NCBI GenBank assembly: GCA_001995005.1
Contig: MDJN01000105.1
Span: 1-11,822, forward strand
Source of the DNA: Candidatus Parepulonipiscium sp. PG-Nun2H_MBin03
GTDB taxonomy: Bacteria; Bacillota; Clostridia; Lachnospirales; Cellulosilyticaceae
Direction of reading: 5' to 3'
DNA: 11,822 nt
Shown here: positions 5,385 through 11,822 of the stretch, in pieces
How positions within the stretch are numbered: position 1 is the stretch's first letter
Layout of the letters: every line of letters starts with the position of its first letter
Program-made: the position numbers and the translations under genes
Notes under the pieces: model-generated
Told to the model about the DNA's origin: nothing
The model's input: only the letters and a program-made list of their open reading frames with translations
Database searches by the model: none

Positions 5385-6722
5385 ATGCAGTGTTATTTTA
5401 AAAGAGTATTGGATGGTTTTATACCAAGTGATATGGAAATAGATATACTAGATAATATTACCCAAAAGGTCGATTTTATACTTAGTGATTTAGATAATGA
5501 TGATATGCCAGAGATTATTGTGGCACTTATTTGCAAAAATAAGAGATACTGGGCTATATTAGATAGAAAAAATTTTATCTGGATGTTTAATTATATTAAT
5601 GAGCAAACAGACGATGATGGAGTAGAATGGACTCAGTTATTAAATGAAATAGAAGTGGAGCCAGATTTCTTTGAAGCTAATAGAATGGGATTAAGTGCAA
5701 GTCAAATTTTTGGGGATAATGATATAGCTGGTCTTGCGTTAATTAATGATGAAGAATATCCTCTAAGTATTCATAAAATATTCCAAAATCTAGCATCAAC
5801 TCCTGCTACATTAGAAGAACCACCTATACTGCCACAAACAGGGTATCCAGTAGCACCACTGCCAGAAATAGGATTTCCAGTAGCACCAGAAACAGGGTAC
5901 CCAGTATCACCACTACCAGAAACAGGGTACCCAGTAGCACCATTGCCAGAAACAGGATTTCCAGTAGCACCAACACCTGAAGTAAGTTATCCTGTAACAC
6001 CAAATATAACTCCGAATACATCAACAACTGGAATGAGCATAATCAGCAGTTTACGTGGAAATGTAATGAATAGTGGCAGAATAGAGAATGTTATATTATC
6101 TGGAGTAACTAATAGATTTGGAGCAAATTATTTTTATAGTAACATAACACTTTTTATCCAAGATGGAGATAATTTAAATGATTATCAGATTTTACTACCT
6201 ATTAGCCAAGGATATAACCCTACATTGCAACTAGTAGATTTTAGTGGTACAACATATAAAGATATTGTAGTAACATTCCAACTTGATACAACAGGAACAA
6301 ATATTGCAGCATTTATATATTCGTTTAATACAGGTAGATTAAGACTAGTATTTGATTCACGTGACTTTAATAGCAAATATACAGGAACTGTAGTATATAC
6401 TGATTATTATAGAGTGATAGCAACAATGTCAACAGGTAATGAGTTTATACTAGATATTAGTAAAACATCACAAAGAATATTAAGTGAGATATATTACTCA
6501 AATGGCATTCTAAGAGCACCAAGAAGGGGAAGTGTGCAAAATCTTAGTAATATATTATTTGTGCAAAACGGATTTGAAGTTAAAAAGATGTTAGTTGCAG
6601 TACAACCAATAAGTGGAGCAAATTCATCAAATATAATTGCTGATGTAGCAACTACGTTTAGTTTTACTCAAAATAATTTATTAATTAATGAACAACAAGT
6701 ATATCTAAGAAGCAATATGTAA
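5385..6722 (+). CDS. Uncharacterised protein with VCBS/FG-GAP-like segments and a Pro-rich decapeptide repeat linker
   Basis: I do not recognise a named gene. The 445-residue protein has three parts. Residues 1-140 are acidic and include FILSDLDNDDMPEIIVAL (31-48), which resembles a VCBS/FG-GAP calcium-binding repeat. Residues 149-206 are a proline-rich linker of six PVAP-type repeats. Residues 220-445 form a beta-rich region with DGDNLNDYQILLPIS and LQLVDFSGTTYKDIVVTF, a second degenerate VCBS-like unit. From memory, similar C-terminal regions occur in uncharacterised proteins of spore-forming Firmicutes. There is no signal peptide and no membrane segment, so it is probably cytoplasmic, or deposited without Sec. 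The ribosome site AGGAGGG lies 7 bases before the ATG. It may be co-transcribed with the BirA-like gene and ends in a strong terminator. Confidence 0.75.
   Translation: MQCYFKRVLDGFIPSDMEIDILDNITQKVDFILSDLDNDDMPEIIVALICKNKRYWAILDRKNFIWMFNYINEQTDDDGVEWTQLLNEIEVEPDFFEANRMGLSASQIFGDNDIAGLALINDEEYPLSIHKIFQNLASTPATLEEPPILPQTGYPVAPLPEIGFPVAPETGYPVSPLPETGYPVAPLPETGFPVAPTPEVSYPVTPNITPNTSTTGMSIISSLRGNVMNSGRIENVILSGVTNRFGANYFYSNITLFIQDGDNLNDYQILLPISQGYNPTLQLVDFSGTTYKDIVVTFQLDTTGTNIAAFIYSFNTGRLRLVFDSRDFNSKYTGTVVYTDYYRVIATMSTGNEFILDISKTSQRILSEIYYSNGILRAPRRGSVQNLSNILFVQNGFEVKKMLVAVQPISGANSSNIIADVATTFSFTQNNLLINEQQVYLRSNM
5829..6002 (+). repeat. Six tandem decapeptide repeats in coding DNA (about 30-nt unit)
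   Basis: The units read LPQTGYPVAP, LPEIGFPVAP, a shortened ETGYPVSP, LPETGYPVAP, LPETGFPVAP and TPEVSYPVTP. The DNA is nearly identical between units (for example CCAGAAACAGGGTACCCAGTA), so the array probably expands and contracts by slippage or recombination. The reverse frame stays open through the array only because of the repeat. Confidence 0.92.
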
Positions 6723-6730
6723 AATTTTAA

Positions 6731-6764
6731 AAGCACTTATGCAATCAGTCATAAGTGTTTTTTT
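6731..6764 (+). terminator. Rho-independent terminator after the repeat protein gene
   Basis: The stem AAGCACTTATG (6731-6741) pairs with 6750-6760, with an 8-nt loop, and a run of seven T at 6758-6764. It starts 9 bases after the stop codon. Confidence 0.88.
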
Positions 6765-6778
6765 ATTATGCTACCCTC

Positions 6779-6807
6779 TTCACTTTAACCAAAATATGCA
6801 GTATAAT
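6779..6807 (+). promoter_or_regulatory. Probable promoter of the ABC-F/aminotransferase operon
   Basis: TTCACT (6779-6784) is separated by 17 bases from a perfect TATAAT (6802-6807). It lies between the preceding terminator and the ABC-F start, 36 bases before the ATG, which has AAGGAG as its ribosome site. Confidence 0.65.
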
Positions 6808-6842
6808 ATAAAAATGATTTTACTATATAAGGAGATATACCA

Positions 6843-8390
6843 ATGAGTGTTTTAGATGTAAAAGATGTAACCCATGGATTTGGTTCACGTGCAATTTTAG
6901 AAGATGTGTCATTTAGATTATTAAAAGGAGAACATGTTGCCTTGATTGGTGCAAACGGTGAGGGCAAATCTACTTTTTTAAATATAATAACTGGGACGTT
7001 GCTACCGGATAGTGGTACGGTTAAATGGTCAAATAGAGTTACAATAGGCTACCTTGACCAACATTCTTCGTTAAAAAAAGGGACAACTATCAGAGATAAT
7101 TTGAGATTGGCTTTTGACAATTTATTTGGACTTGAAAAAGAGATGCTTGATATATACGATAAAATGGGAGAGGCAGAAAATATAGATAAATTAATGGAGG
7201 ATGCGTCGGAGATACAAAATATTTTAGATAGTAGTGGATTTTATATACTTGATTCTAAAATAGATGAAATAGCAAATGGATTAGGCCTTATGGAAATAGG
7301 CCTTGAAAAAAACGTAGATGAACTAAGCGGGGGACAAAGGACTAAAGTATTATTAACTAAATTATTACTTCAAAATCCTACTATTTTAATCTTAGATGAG
7401 CCTACAAATTATTTAGATGAAAATCATATATCGTGGCTAAAGAAATATCTAGAGGCATATGAAAATGCATTTATATTAGTATCGCATGACATACCGTTTA
7501 TTAACGAAGTGTGTAATATAATTTATCATGTAGAAAAATGTGAACTTACTAGGTATGTTGGTAATTATGATGAATTTTTACGCTTATATGAGCTAAACAA
7601 AGAAAAGCAACAAAAAGCTTATGAAAAGCAACAAAAAGAAATTGATAAATTAGAAGATTTTATTGCCAGAAATAAAGCCCGTGTCGCAACGACTGGAATG
7701 GCAAAAAGCCGTATGAAGCAACTGGACAAGATGGATGTAATAGAAAAACCACGTGAAAAGCCTAAGCCAATATTTAATTTTAAGTTTTCAAAAGCATCAA
7801 GTAAATTTTTAATTGATGTGCACGATTTAGTAATTGGATACGATGAACCTTTAACGTCTCCGTTAAATTTTAATATTGAGCGTGGCAAAAAAGTTGCAAT
7901 ATGCGGAGTAAATGGGCTGGGCAAGTCGACGTTATTAAAAACTTTATTAGGTATTATACCGCCTGTAGATGGCAAAGTTACTCTGGGTGAAAATATTGAC
8001 TATGGATATTTTGAACAAGAAGAGGTGAATAGTAATAATACAGCATTAGAAGAGATGTGGAATGAATATCCTTCTATGACAAACCATGAGGTACGCAGTG
8101 AGCTTGCAAAATGTGGCCTAACAACAGACCATATTACAAGCCTTATGCGGGTATTATCTGGAGGAGAAAATGCTAAGGTTAGATTGTGCAAAATTTTGCA
8201 TAGAGAACTAAATTTTCTTGTGCTTGATGAACCAACAAATCATTTAGACGTAGAGGCTAAAAACGAATTAATGAGAGCACTCAAAGAATTTCGGGGTACT
8301 ATTTTATTGGTTTCACATGACCCTACATTTTATGAACCGTTTATAACAGATATATTTAATATTGAAGACTATACTACTAAAACAGTATAA
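6843..8390 (+). CDS. ABC-F family ATPase (YkpA/YbiT-like ribosome-associated factor)
   Basis: This is a soluble protein with two ATP-binding cassettes in one chain and no membrane segments. ABC-F proteins bind the ribosomal E site and act on stalled or drug-bound ribosomes. NBD1: Walker A GANGEGKST at 36-44, signature LSGGQ at 161-165, Walker B ILILDEPTNYLD at 181-192, H-loop VSHD at 213-216. The charged linker (about 241-320, with EKQQKAYEKQQKEIDKLEDFIARNKARVAT) is the P-site tRNA interaction arm. NBD2: Walker A GVNGLGKST at 355-363, signature LSGGE at 438-442, Walker B FLVLDEPTNHLD at 458-469, LVSHD at 489-493. Both ATP sites look intact. The 515-residue length and the RNKARVAT segment fit the YkpA/YbiT group, not the Vga/Msr resistance group. 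Whether it gives antibiotic resistance cannot be told. Start set by AAGGAG eight bases upstream. Confidence 0.92.
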   Translation: MSVLDVKDVTHGFGSRAILEDVSFRLLKGEHVALIGANGEGKSTFLNIITGTLLPDSGTVKWSNRVTIGYLDQHSSLKKGTTIRDNLRLAFDNLFGLEKEMLDIYDKMGEAENIDKLMEDASEIQNILDSSGFYILDSKIDEIANGLGLMEIGLEKNVDELSGGQRTKVLLTKLLLQNPTILILDEPTNYLDENHISWLKKYLEAYENAFILVSHDIPFINEVCNIIYHVEKCELTRYVGNYDEFLRLYELNKEKQQKAYEKQQKEIDKLEDFIARNKARVATTGMAKSRMKQLDKMDVIEKPREKPKPIFNFKFSKASSKFLIDVHDLVIGYDEPLTSPLNFNIERGKKVAICGVNGLGKSTLLKTLLGIIPPVDGKVTLGENIDYGYFEQEEVNSNNTALEEMWNEYPSMTNHEVRSELAKCGLTTDHITSLMRVLSGGENAKVRLCKILHRELNFLVLDEPTNHLDVEAKNELMRALKEFRGTILLVSHDPTFYEPFITDIFNIEDYTTKTV

Positions 8391-8403
8391 AGGAGTTGTT
8401 GAT

Positions 8404-9582
8404 ATGATTTCGGAAAAAATGAAAGAGTTGGTTGCAGGTAGCTCAGTTATTAGAGCGATGTTTGAAGAAGGTAGGTTGATGGCAAAAAAGTATGGAGCAG
8501 AAAATGTGTATGATTTTAGCCTAGGAAATCCGAATACCCCGCCGCCTAGTACTATAACTGAAAATATATTAGATATTCTTTCGACTGAAAATTCAATACA
8601 TGGGTATATGAATAATTCTGGTCACGAAAGTACACGTAGTGCTATTGCAAAGTCAATCGGTTCTGATTTGACATATAACAATATAGTTATGACAGTGGGT
8701 GCTGCAGGTGGCCTAAATGTTATATTAAAAACGATTTTAAACCCAGATGAAGAAGTAATTGTATTTGCTCCATTTTTTAGTGAATATAGGCACTATGTAT
8801 CAAATTTTAATGGTAAGCTTATTATAATAAAACCAGATACAAATAGTTTTATGCCAAACTTTGCTGAGCTTAAACAGGCAATTAATAAAAATACTAAAGC
8901 TGTAATCATAAATACACCAAATAATCCTACAGGTGTTGTTTATAGTAAAGATACGCTAACTAAACTAGCAACTATATTAGAACAAAAACAAGCAGAATTT
9001 AATAGCTCTATTTATCTGATATCTGATGAGCCATACAGGGAAATTGTATATGATAATTATGAAGTGCCTAATGTATTGGATTTTTATGCCAATACTTTTA
9101 TAGCATATTCTTATAGTAAATCTCTCTCATTACCTGGGGAGCGAATTGGCTATATATGCGTAAGTGCAAAAATGAATTATGCGTCAGAAATTTTGTCAGG
9201 GCTTAATGTGGCAAATAGAATATTAGGCTTTGTCAATGCTCCATCATTATTTCAAAAGCTTGTAGAAAAATATGTAGGCACGCCTGCAGAGATTATGCTG
9301 TATAAAAATAATAGAGATATTTTATATAAGCATCTAGTGGAACTAGGGTTTGACATAACCTATCCAGCGGGAGCATTTTATCTATTTCCAAAAGCATTGA
9401 TAGAAGATGATGTACAATTTTGTAATAAGGCTAAAGAATTTAATATTCTATTAGTTCCAGGAAGTGCATTTTGTTGTAAGGGATATTTTAGATTAGCATA
9501 TTGCGTTGGTGAGACTACGGTAAAAAATTCGCTAGATGCATTTACAAAATTAGCCAAGTATTATAACAAGCCAACTAGATAA
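8404..9582 (+). CDS. PLP-dependent aminotransferase, class I/II (aspartate aminotransferase fold)
   Basis: The enzyme transfers an amino group between an amino acid and a 2-oxo acid using pyridoxal phosphate; the substrate cannot be read from sequence. The 392-residue protein has YDFSLGNPN at 36-44, the Asn of NTPNNPTGVVYS (170-181), SDEPYREIVYD (207-217), the PLP-binding lysine K239 in YSYSKSLSLPGERIGY (R247 contacts the phosphate), and a late Arg in FRLAY for the substrate carboxylate. All catalytic positions are present. I choose the ATG at 8404, with AGGAG eight bases upstream; an upstream in-frame ATG at 8362 would overlap the ABC-F gene and lacks a ribosome site. It follows the ABC-F stop by 13 bases, so the two form an operon. 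Its last codons lie in a terminator-like hairpin shared with the convergent gene. Confidence 0.92.
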   Translation: MISEKMKELVAGSSVIRAMFEEGRLMAKKYGAENVYDFSLGNPNTPPPSTITENILDILSTENSIHGYMNNSGHESTRSAIAKSIGSDLTYNNIVMTVGAAGGLNVILKTILNPDEEVIVFAPFFSEYRHYVSNFNGKLIIIKPDTNSFMPNFAELKQAINKNTKAVIINTPNNPTGVVYSKDTLTKLATILEQKQAEFNSSIYLISDEPYREIVYDNYEVPNVLDFYANTFIAYSYSKSLSLPGERIGYICVSAKMNYASEILSGLNVANRILGFVNAPSLFQKLVEKYVGTPAEIMLYKNNRDILYKHLVELGFDITYPAGAFYLFPKALIEDDVQFCNKAKEFNILLVPGSAFCCKGYFRLAYCVGETTVKNSLDAFTKLAKYYNKPTR

Positions 9583-9597
9583 GTTTCTAGTTGGTTT
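9568..9597. terminator. Hairpin shared by two convergent gene ends (weak terminator)
   Basis: A 12-bp stem (9568-9579 with 9586-9597) and a 6-nt loop contain both stop codons: TAA at 9580-9582 of the aminotransferase on + and TAG at 9587-9589 of the transporter on -. Only four T follow on the + strand and the - strand side is T-poor, so termination strength is uncertain. Confidence 0.6.
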
Positions 9598-10294
9598 TGA
9601 TATAATTATTATCTTTTAAATATCTTGATAGGTATAGTAATGGCGTATCACAAATACTAGTAATGGCGTAAATTACATATGATGATATAAATATTGAAAA
9701 TACAGTATCTGCTTCATATATTCCATAAAAGGCACCATAATTAAATAAAAATGAGTTTATAAGTTGAGATAATAATGTTGAGATATTATTTCTTAAAAAT
9801 AACATTCGGTTGCTATTGCCAAATTTTTTTGTAGTCAGCTCCCATATTTTATGGTAGATAAATACGTCAAACACTTGGGCAATAAGATAAACTATGATAC
9901 TAACAAATATGATACGAGGTGTATTTTTAAATACTATTTGCATAGATGAATATGCAAAATCAGATGCACTGGGTGTAAACATTAAAAAAATACGAGACAT
10001 TATAACAAAAGAAATACTACTAATTACCCCAATTAAAACAGCCTTATTAGCAAATTTTCTACCCTCATTTTCAGATAAAATATCTGTTACTAAAAAAGTT
10101 GAGGCAAATAAAATATTGCCTAGAGGTTGTTCTTGCCCAAAAGCTTCTATAATAAGAACAACTTCGATATTTGCACAAATAGTAGCAATACACGTCCAAA
10201 TCAGTAAACCCAATACCCCTAAATATCTATAAAATATAATTACAGCACCATAATATATAATTAAGGTGATTAATAACAACAATTCATTATGCAT
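9587..10294 (-). CDS. Queuosine precursor transporter family protein (YhhQ/VUT, DUF165)
   Basis: This is an integral membrane protein of 235 residues with about six hydrophobic helices. The family imports precursors of the modified tRNA base queuosine (preQ0, preQ1 or queuine). The best signature is FLVTDILSENEGRKFA (87-102), close to the family TDILSE(N/x)xGxK motif. A further helix pair has VFDVFIYHKIWELTTKKFG (141-159), and R167-N169 lie in the FLRNNISTLLSQLINSFLF helix (165-183). It starts 9 bases after the MATE stop; its AAGGAG overlaps the MATE TAA stop, so the two are probably translationally coupled. The substrate is inferred from the family; no queuosine gene or preQ1 riboswitch is visible beside it. 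Confidence 0.88.
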   Translation of the reverse strand: MHNELLLLITLIIYYGAVIIFYRYLGVLGLLIWTCIATICANIEVVLIIEAFGQEQPLGNILFASTFLVTDILSENEGRKFANKAVLIGVISSISFVIMSRIFLMFTPSASDFAYSSMQIVFKNTPRIIFVSIIVYLIAQVFDVFIYHKIWELTTKKFGNSNRMLFLRNNISTLLSQLINSFLFNYGAFYGIYEADTVFSIFISSYVIYAITSICDTPLLYLSRYLKDNNYIKTN

Positions 10295-10303
10295 GTAAGC
10301 TCC

Positions 10304-11659
10304 TTAGTGTGTTAAATATTTGATGGCTTTAAGTTGTGCTCTATTAGTATACATATAATATAGCCCAAATATACATATTTGAACTATACTAGAAATAGGA
10401 ATTGCAAGGCCTATTTTGAATAACGAAACAGGCTCTACTAAACTAAACATATATGTTACCGGAATTCTTATTGCAATAGCTCCAAATAGCCCCTGCATCA
10501 TTACGAATAAGGTTTTTTCGCACCCGCTATAATACCCAGACAGGCAAAAGACAATAGGTACAAGCAATATATCGAAAGAATAAGCTTTTAAATATAAAAT
10601 TGCAGAAGAAATAAGAGTTGCATCATCATTGAAAAATCGTATTAATAATTGACCATGAAAAAAAGATATATAAAACATTATTATGCCAAATATAAAAGAG
10701 CTAATAAGAGCTATCATAAGGCCTTTTTTAGAACGCTCAGGCTGATTGTCAGCGTTATTTTGGGATACAAATACAGCGAGTGAGTTCATAAAAGCTATAG
10801 GAACAAGCAAAATTATACCTGTAAGTTTTTCTACTAGCCCAACTGATGCTGAAAATATAAGTCCAAACTGATTAACAATTACTGTAATACATAAAAATGA
10901 AACGCTAACTAAACCGCTTTGTAGAGCTATGGGTAGGCCTAATCTAATTATTTCCTTAATTTGTTCTAGATCATAAAGTTCCATTTTGTCTGAGGTGAAC
11001 TGTAACATCTGTTTGGCTCTTATCATAATTATGCAAATAATAACACTAATAGTTTGAGCCGATACAGTAGCAATAGCAGCACCCGTAGCACCCATATCAA
11101 ACCCAGCAATAAGTATTAAATCAAGTGTAATGTTACAGATGCATGCAATGCCTACTGCAATGAGTGGTGTCTTTGAATCTCCTAAACCTCTAAAAATGCT
11201 GCCCATTATATTAAATGCAAATATCATAGGTATACCTAGAGTACATACAAATATATAATTTTTCGTTTGAGTAATTGCGTCAATGGGTGTGTTTAACCAG
11301 ATAATTATATTATCTATAAAAAGCAGTATACCCGCCATACATATTATGGCAAATACAGTAAAAATAACGATTGTATTACGGATGACAGGTGGAATATCTT
11401 GAGTTTGGCCAAGGCCCACTGCTCTACCTATGGATATTGTGGTTCCCATAGCCAATCCGGTACAAATTGAAGTTAACAATAACATCAGCTGGCTACCCGT
11501 GGATACTCCAGAAACATCAGCAACAATGCCAAAGTTACCCACGACCAGTAAATCAATCATACCATACGCTGTTTGTAGCAGCAAAGCAAATAATATAGGT
11601 AGGGTAAATTTGATTAAAGAGAGTCCTATATTACCCTCTGTTAAAGAATTTTTTTGCAT
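10304..11659 (-). CDS. MATE family efflux transporter (multidrug/cation antiporter type)
   Basis: This is a membrane antiporter of 451 residues with about 12 hydrophobic helices in two related halves, the usual MATE length. It exports organic cations, drugs or unknown metabolites in exchange for Na+ or H+. Visible family features are the N-terminal SLIKFTLPILFALLLQTAYGMIDLLVVG helix 1 with the MIDLLVVG motif, TSICTGLAMGTTISIGRAVGLG, IFRGLGDSKTPL near 160 and its second-half counterpart SGYYSGCEKTLFVM. The substrate cannot be predicted. AGGAG lies eight bases before the ATG. A terminator-like hairpin lies only about ten bases upstream of that ribosome site, leaving no room for a promoter between them. 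It is first of two genes with the YhhQ/VUT transporter. Confidence 0.93.
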   Translation of the reverse strand: MQKNSLTEGNIGLSLIKFTLPILFALLLQTAYGMIDLLVVGNFGIVADVSGVSTGSQLMLLLTSICTGLAMGTTISIGRAVGLGQTQDIPPVIRNTIVIFTVFAIICMAGILLFIDNIIIWLNTPIDAITQTKNYIFVCTLGIPMIFAFNIMGSIFRGLGDSKTPLIAVGIACICNITLDLILIAGFDMGATGAAIATVSAQTISVIICIIMIRAKQMLQFTSDKMELYDLEQIKEIIRLGLPIALQSGLVSVSFLCITVIVNQFGLIFSASVGLVEKLTGIILLVPIAFMNSLAVFVSQNNADNQPERSKKGLMIALISSFIFGIIMFYISFFHGQLLIRFFNDDATLISSAILYLKAYSFDILLVPIVFCLSGYYSGCEKTLFVMMQGLFGAIAIRIPVTYMFSLVEPVSLFKIGLAIPISSIVQICIFGLYYMYTNRAQLKAIKYLTH

Positions 11660-11675
11660 TTTAACATCTCCTAAT

Positions 11676-11704
11676 CATAAAAACAGGCGAGAGTTTTCTC
11701 GCCT
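11676..11704 (-). terminator. Terminator hairpin in the MATE leader (possible attenuator)
   Basis: On the - strand AGGCGAGA (11704-11697) and TCTCGCCT (11692-11685) form an 8-bp GC-rich stem with a 4-base loop, followed by GTTTTTAT. It lies immediately upstream of the MATE ribosome site (11673-11669). It either ends an incoming transcript from outside the window or regulates MATE expression by early termination. Confidence 0.72.
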
Positions 11705-11750
11705 TCAGTTTGTTGACAAATAGTTATTTATTAGAGTTATCCTTAATAAT

Positions 11751-11799
11751 CGGGGTGGAGGGGTGAAACCCCTCCAAGGGACTTCGTCCCTTGACCCTG
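11751..11799. repeat. Compact GC-rich three-way-junction element (REP-like)
   Basis: In 49 bases three helices close on each other. The outer stem CGGGGT (11751-11756) pairs with ACCCTG (11794-11799). Hairpin GGAGGGG/CCCCTCC is at 11757-11763 and 11769-11775. Hairpin AAGGGAC/GTCCCTT is at 11776-11782 and 11786-11792. It stands out as GC-rich in an AT-rich region with no gene. It resembles the dispersed palindromic repeats of Firmicutes genomes, but only one copy is visible here. Confidence 0.6.
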
Positions 11800-11822
11800 C
11801 TACAAAAACTATGCTTTTTATA

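Noticed and set aside
5829..5959. LPQTG and LPETG sequences that match the sortase sorting signal LPxTG
   Set aside because: They are internal, repeated, and not followed by a membrane helix and basic tail; the protein also has no signal peptide. They are by-products of the decapeptide repeat.
5824..6027. - strand 67-codon frame rich in L and V across the repeat
   Set aside because: It is the antisense shadow of the proline repeat and has no ribosome site.
6828..6845. Ribosome site AAGGAGATATACC resembling that of T7 gene 10 expression vectors
   Set aside because: It is embedded in native AT-rich sequence with its own promoter and no vector sequence is nearby, so the match is coincidental.

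Overview
The window is a strongly AT-rich stretch of a low-GC Firmicutes chromosome. Clostridia is most likely, given the class II tRNA-Tyr, the Shine-Dalgarno sites of AGGAG type, and the Clostridia-like TcdA, YkpA-type ABC-F and MATE proteins. This placement is inference from sequence style and remembered families, not from a search.

Layout. Positions 1-252 (+) hold three tRNA genes (Tyr, cut by the window edge; initiator Met; Phe) closed by a hairpin terminator that also serves the convergent gene. Positions 301-4477 (-) form a folate/thymidylate operon read from right to left: thyA, folA, tcdA. Positions 4590-6722 (+) hold a BirA-like protein with a degenerate ligase domain and an unrecognised repeat-containing protein, ending at a terminator. 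Positions 6843-9582 (+) hold an ABC-F ATPase and a PLP aminotransferase in one operon. Positions 9587-11659 (-) hold a MATE transporter and a queuosine-precursor-type (YhhQ/VUT) transporter in one operon. The right edge carries a leader terminator and a compact GC-rich folded element.

The main discovery is in thyA. The thymidylate synthase gene is interrupted by a complete 2,172-nt group II intron (3955 down to 1784). The intron begins GTGCG, ends AT, has a textbook 34-nt domain V and a domain VI with a bulged branch-point A seven bases from the 3' end. A perfect EBS1 lies in the loop of an 8-bp stem and pairs with the last six exon bases. Splicing at these ends restores an uninterrupted ThyA of 259 residues across the conserved PFNIA|SYSLL segment. 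Without splicing, translation stops three codons into the intron. The intron-encoded reverse transcriptase/maturase has YADN in place of YADD and ends just where a C-terminal HNH endonuclease would normally start. This suggests an element that has lost much of its mobility and survives as a splicing-dependent part of a housekeeping gene.

The genes work together in a simple way. ThyA converts dUMP to dTMP and oxidises its folate cofactor to dihydrofolate. DHFR, whose start codon overlaps the thyA stop, regenerates tetrahydrofolate. Splicing could therefore affect both enzymes, because it decides whether ribosomes reach the folA start.
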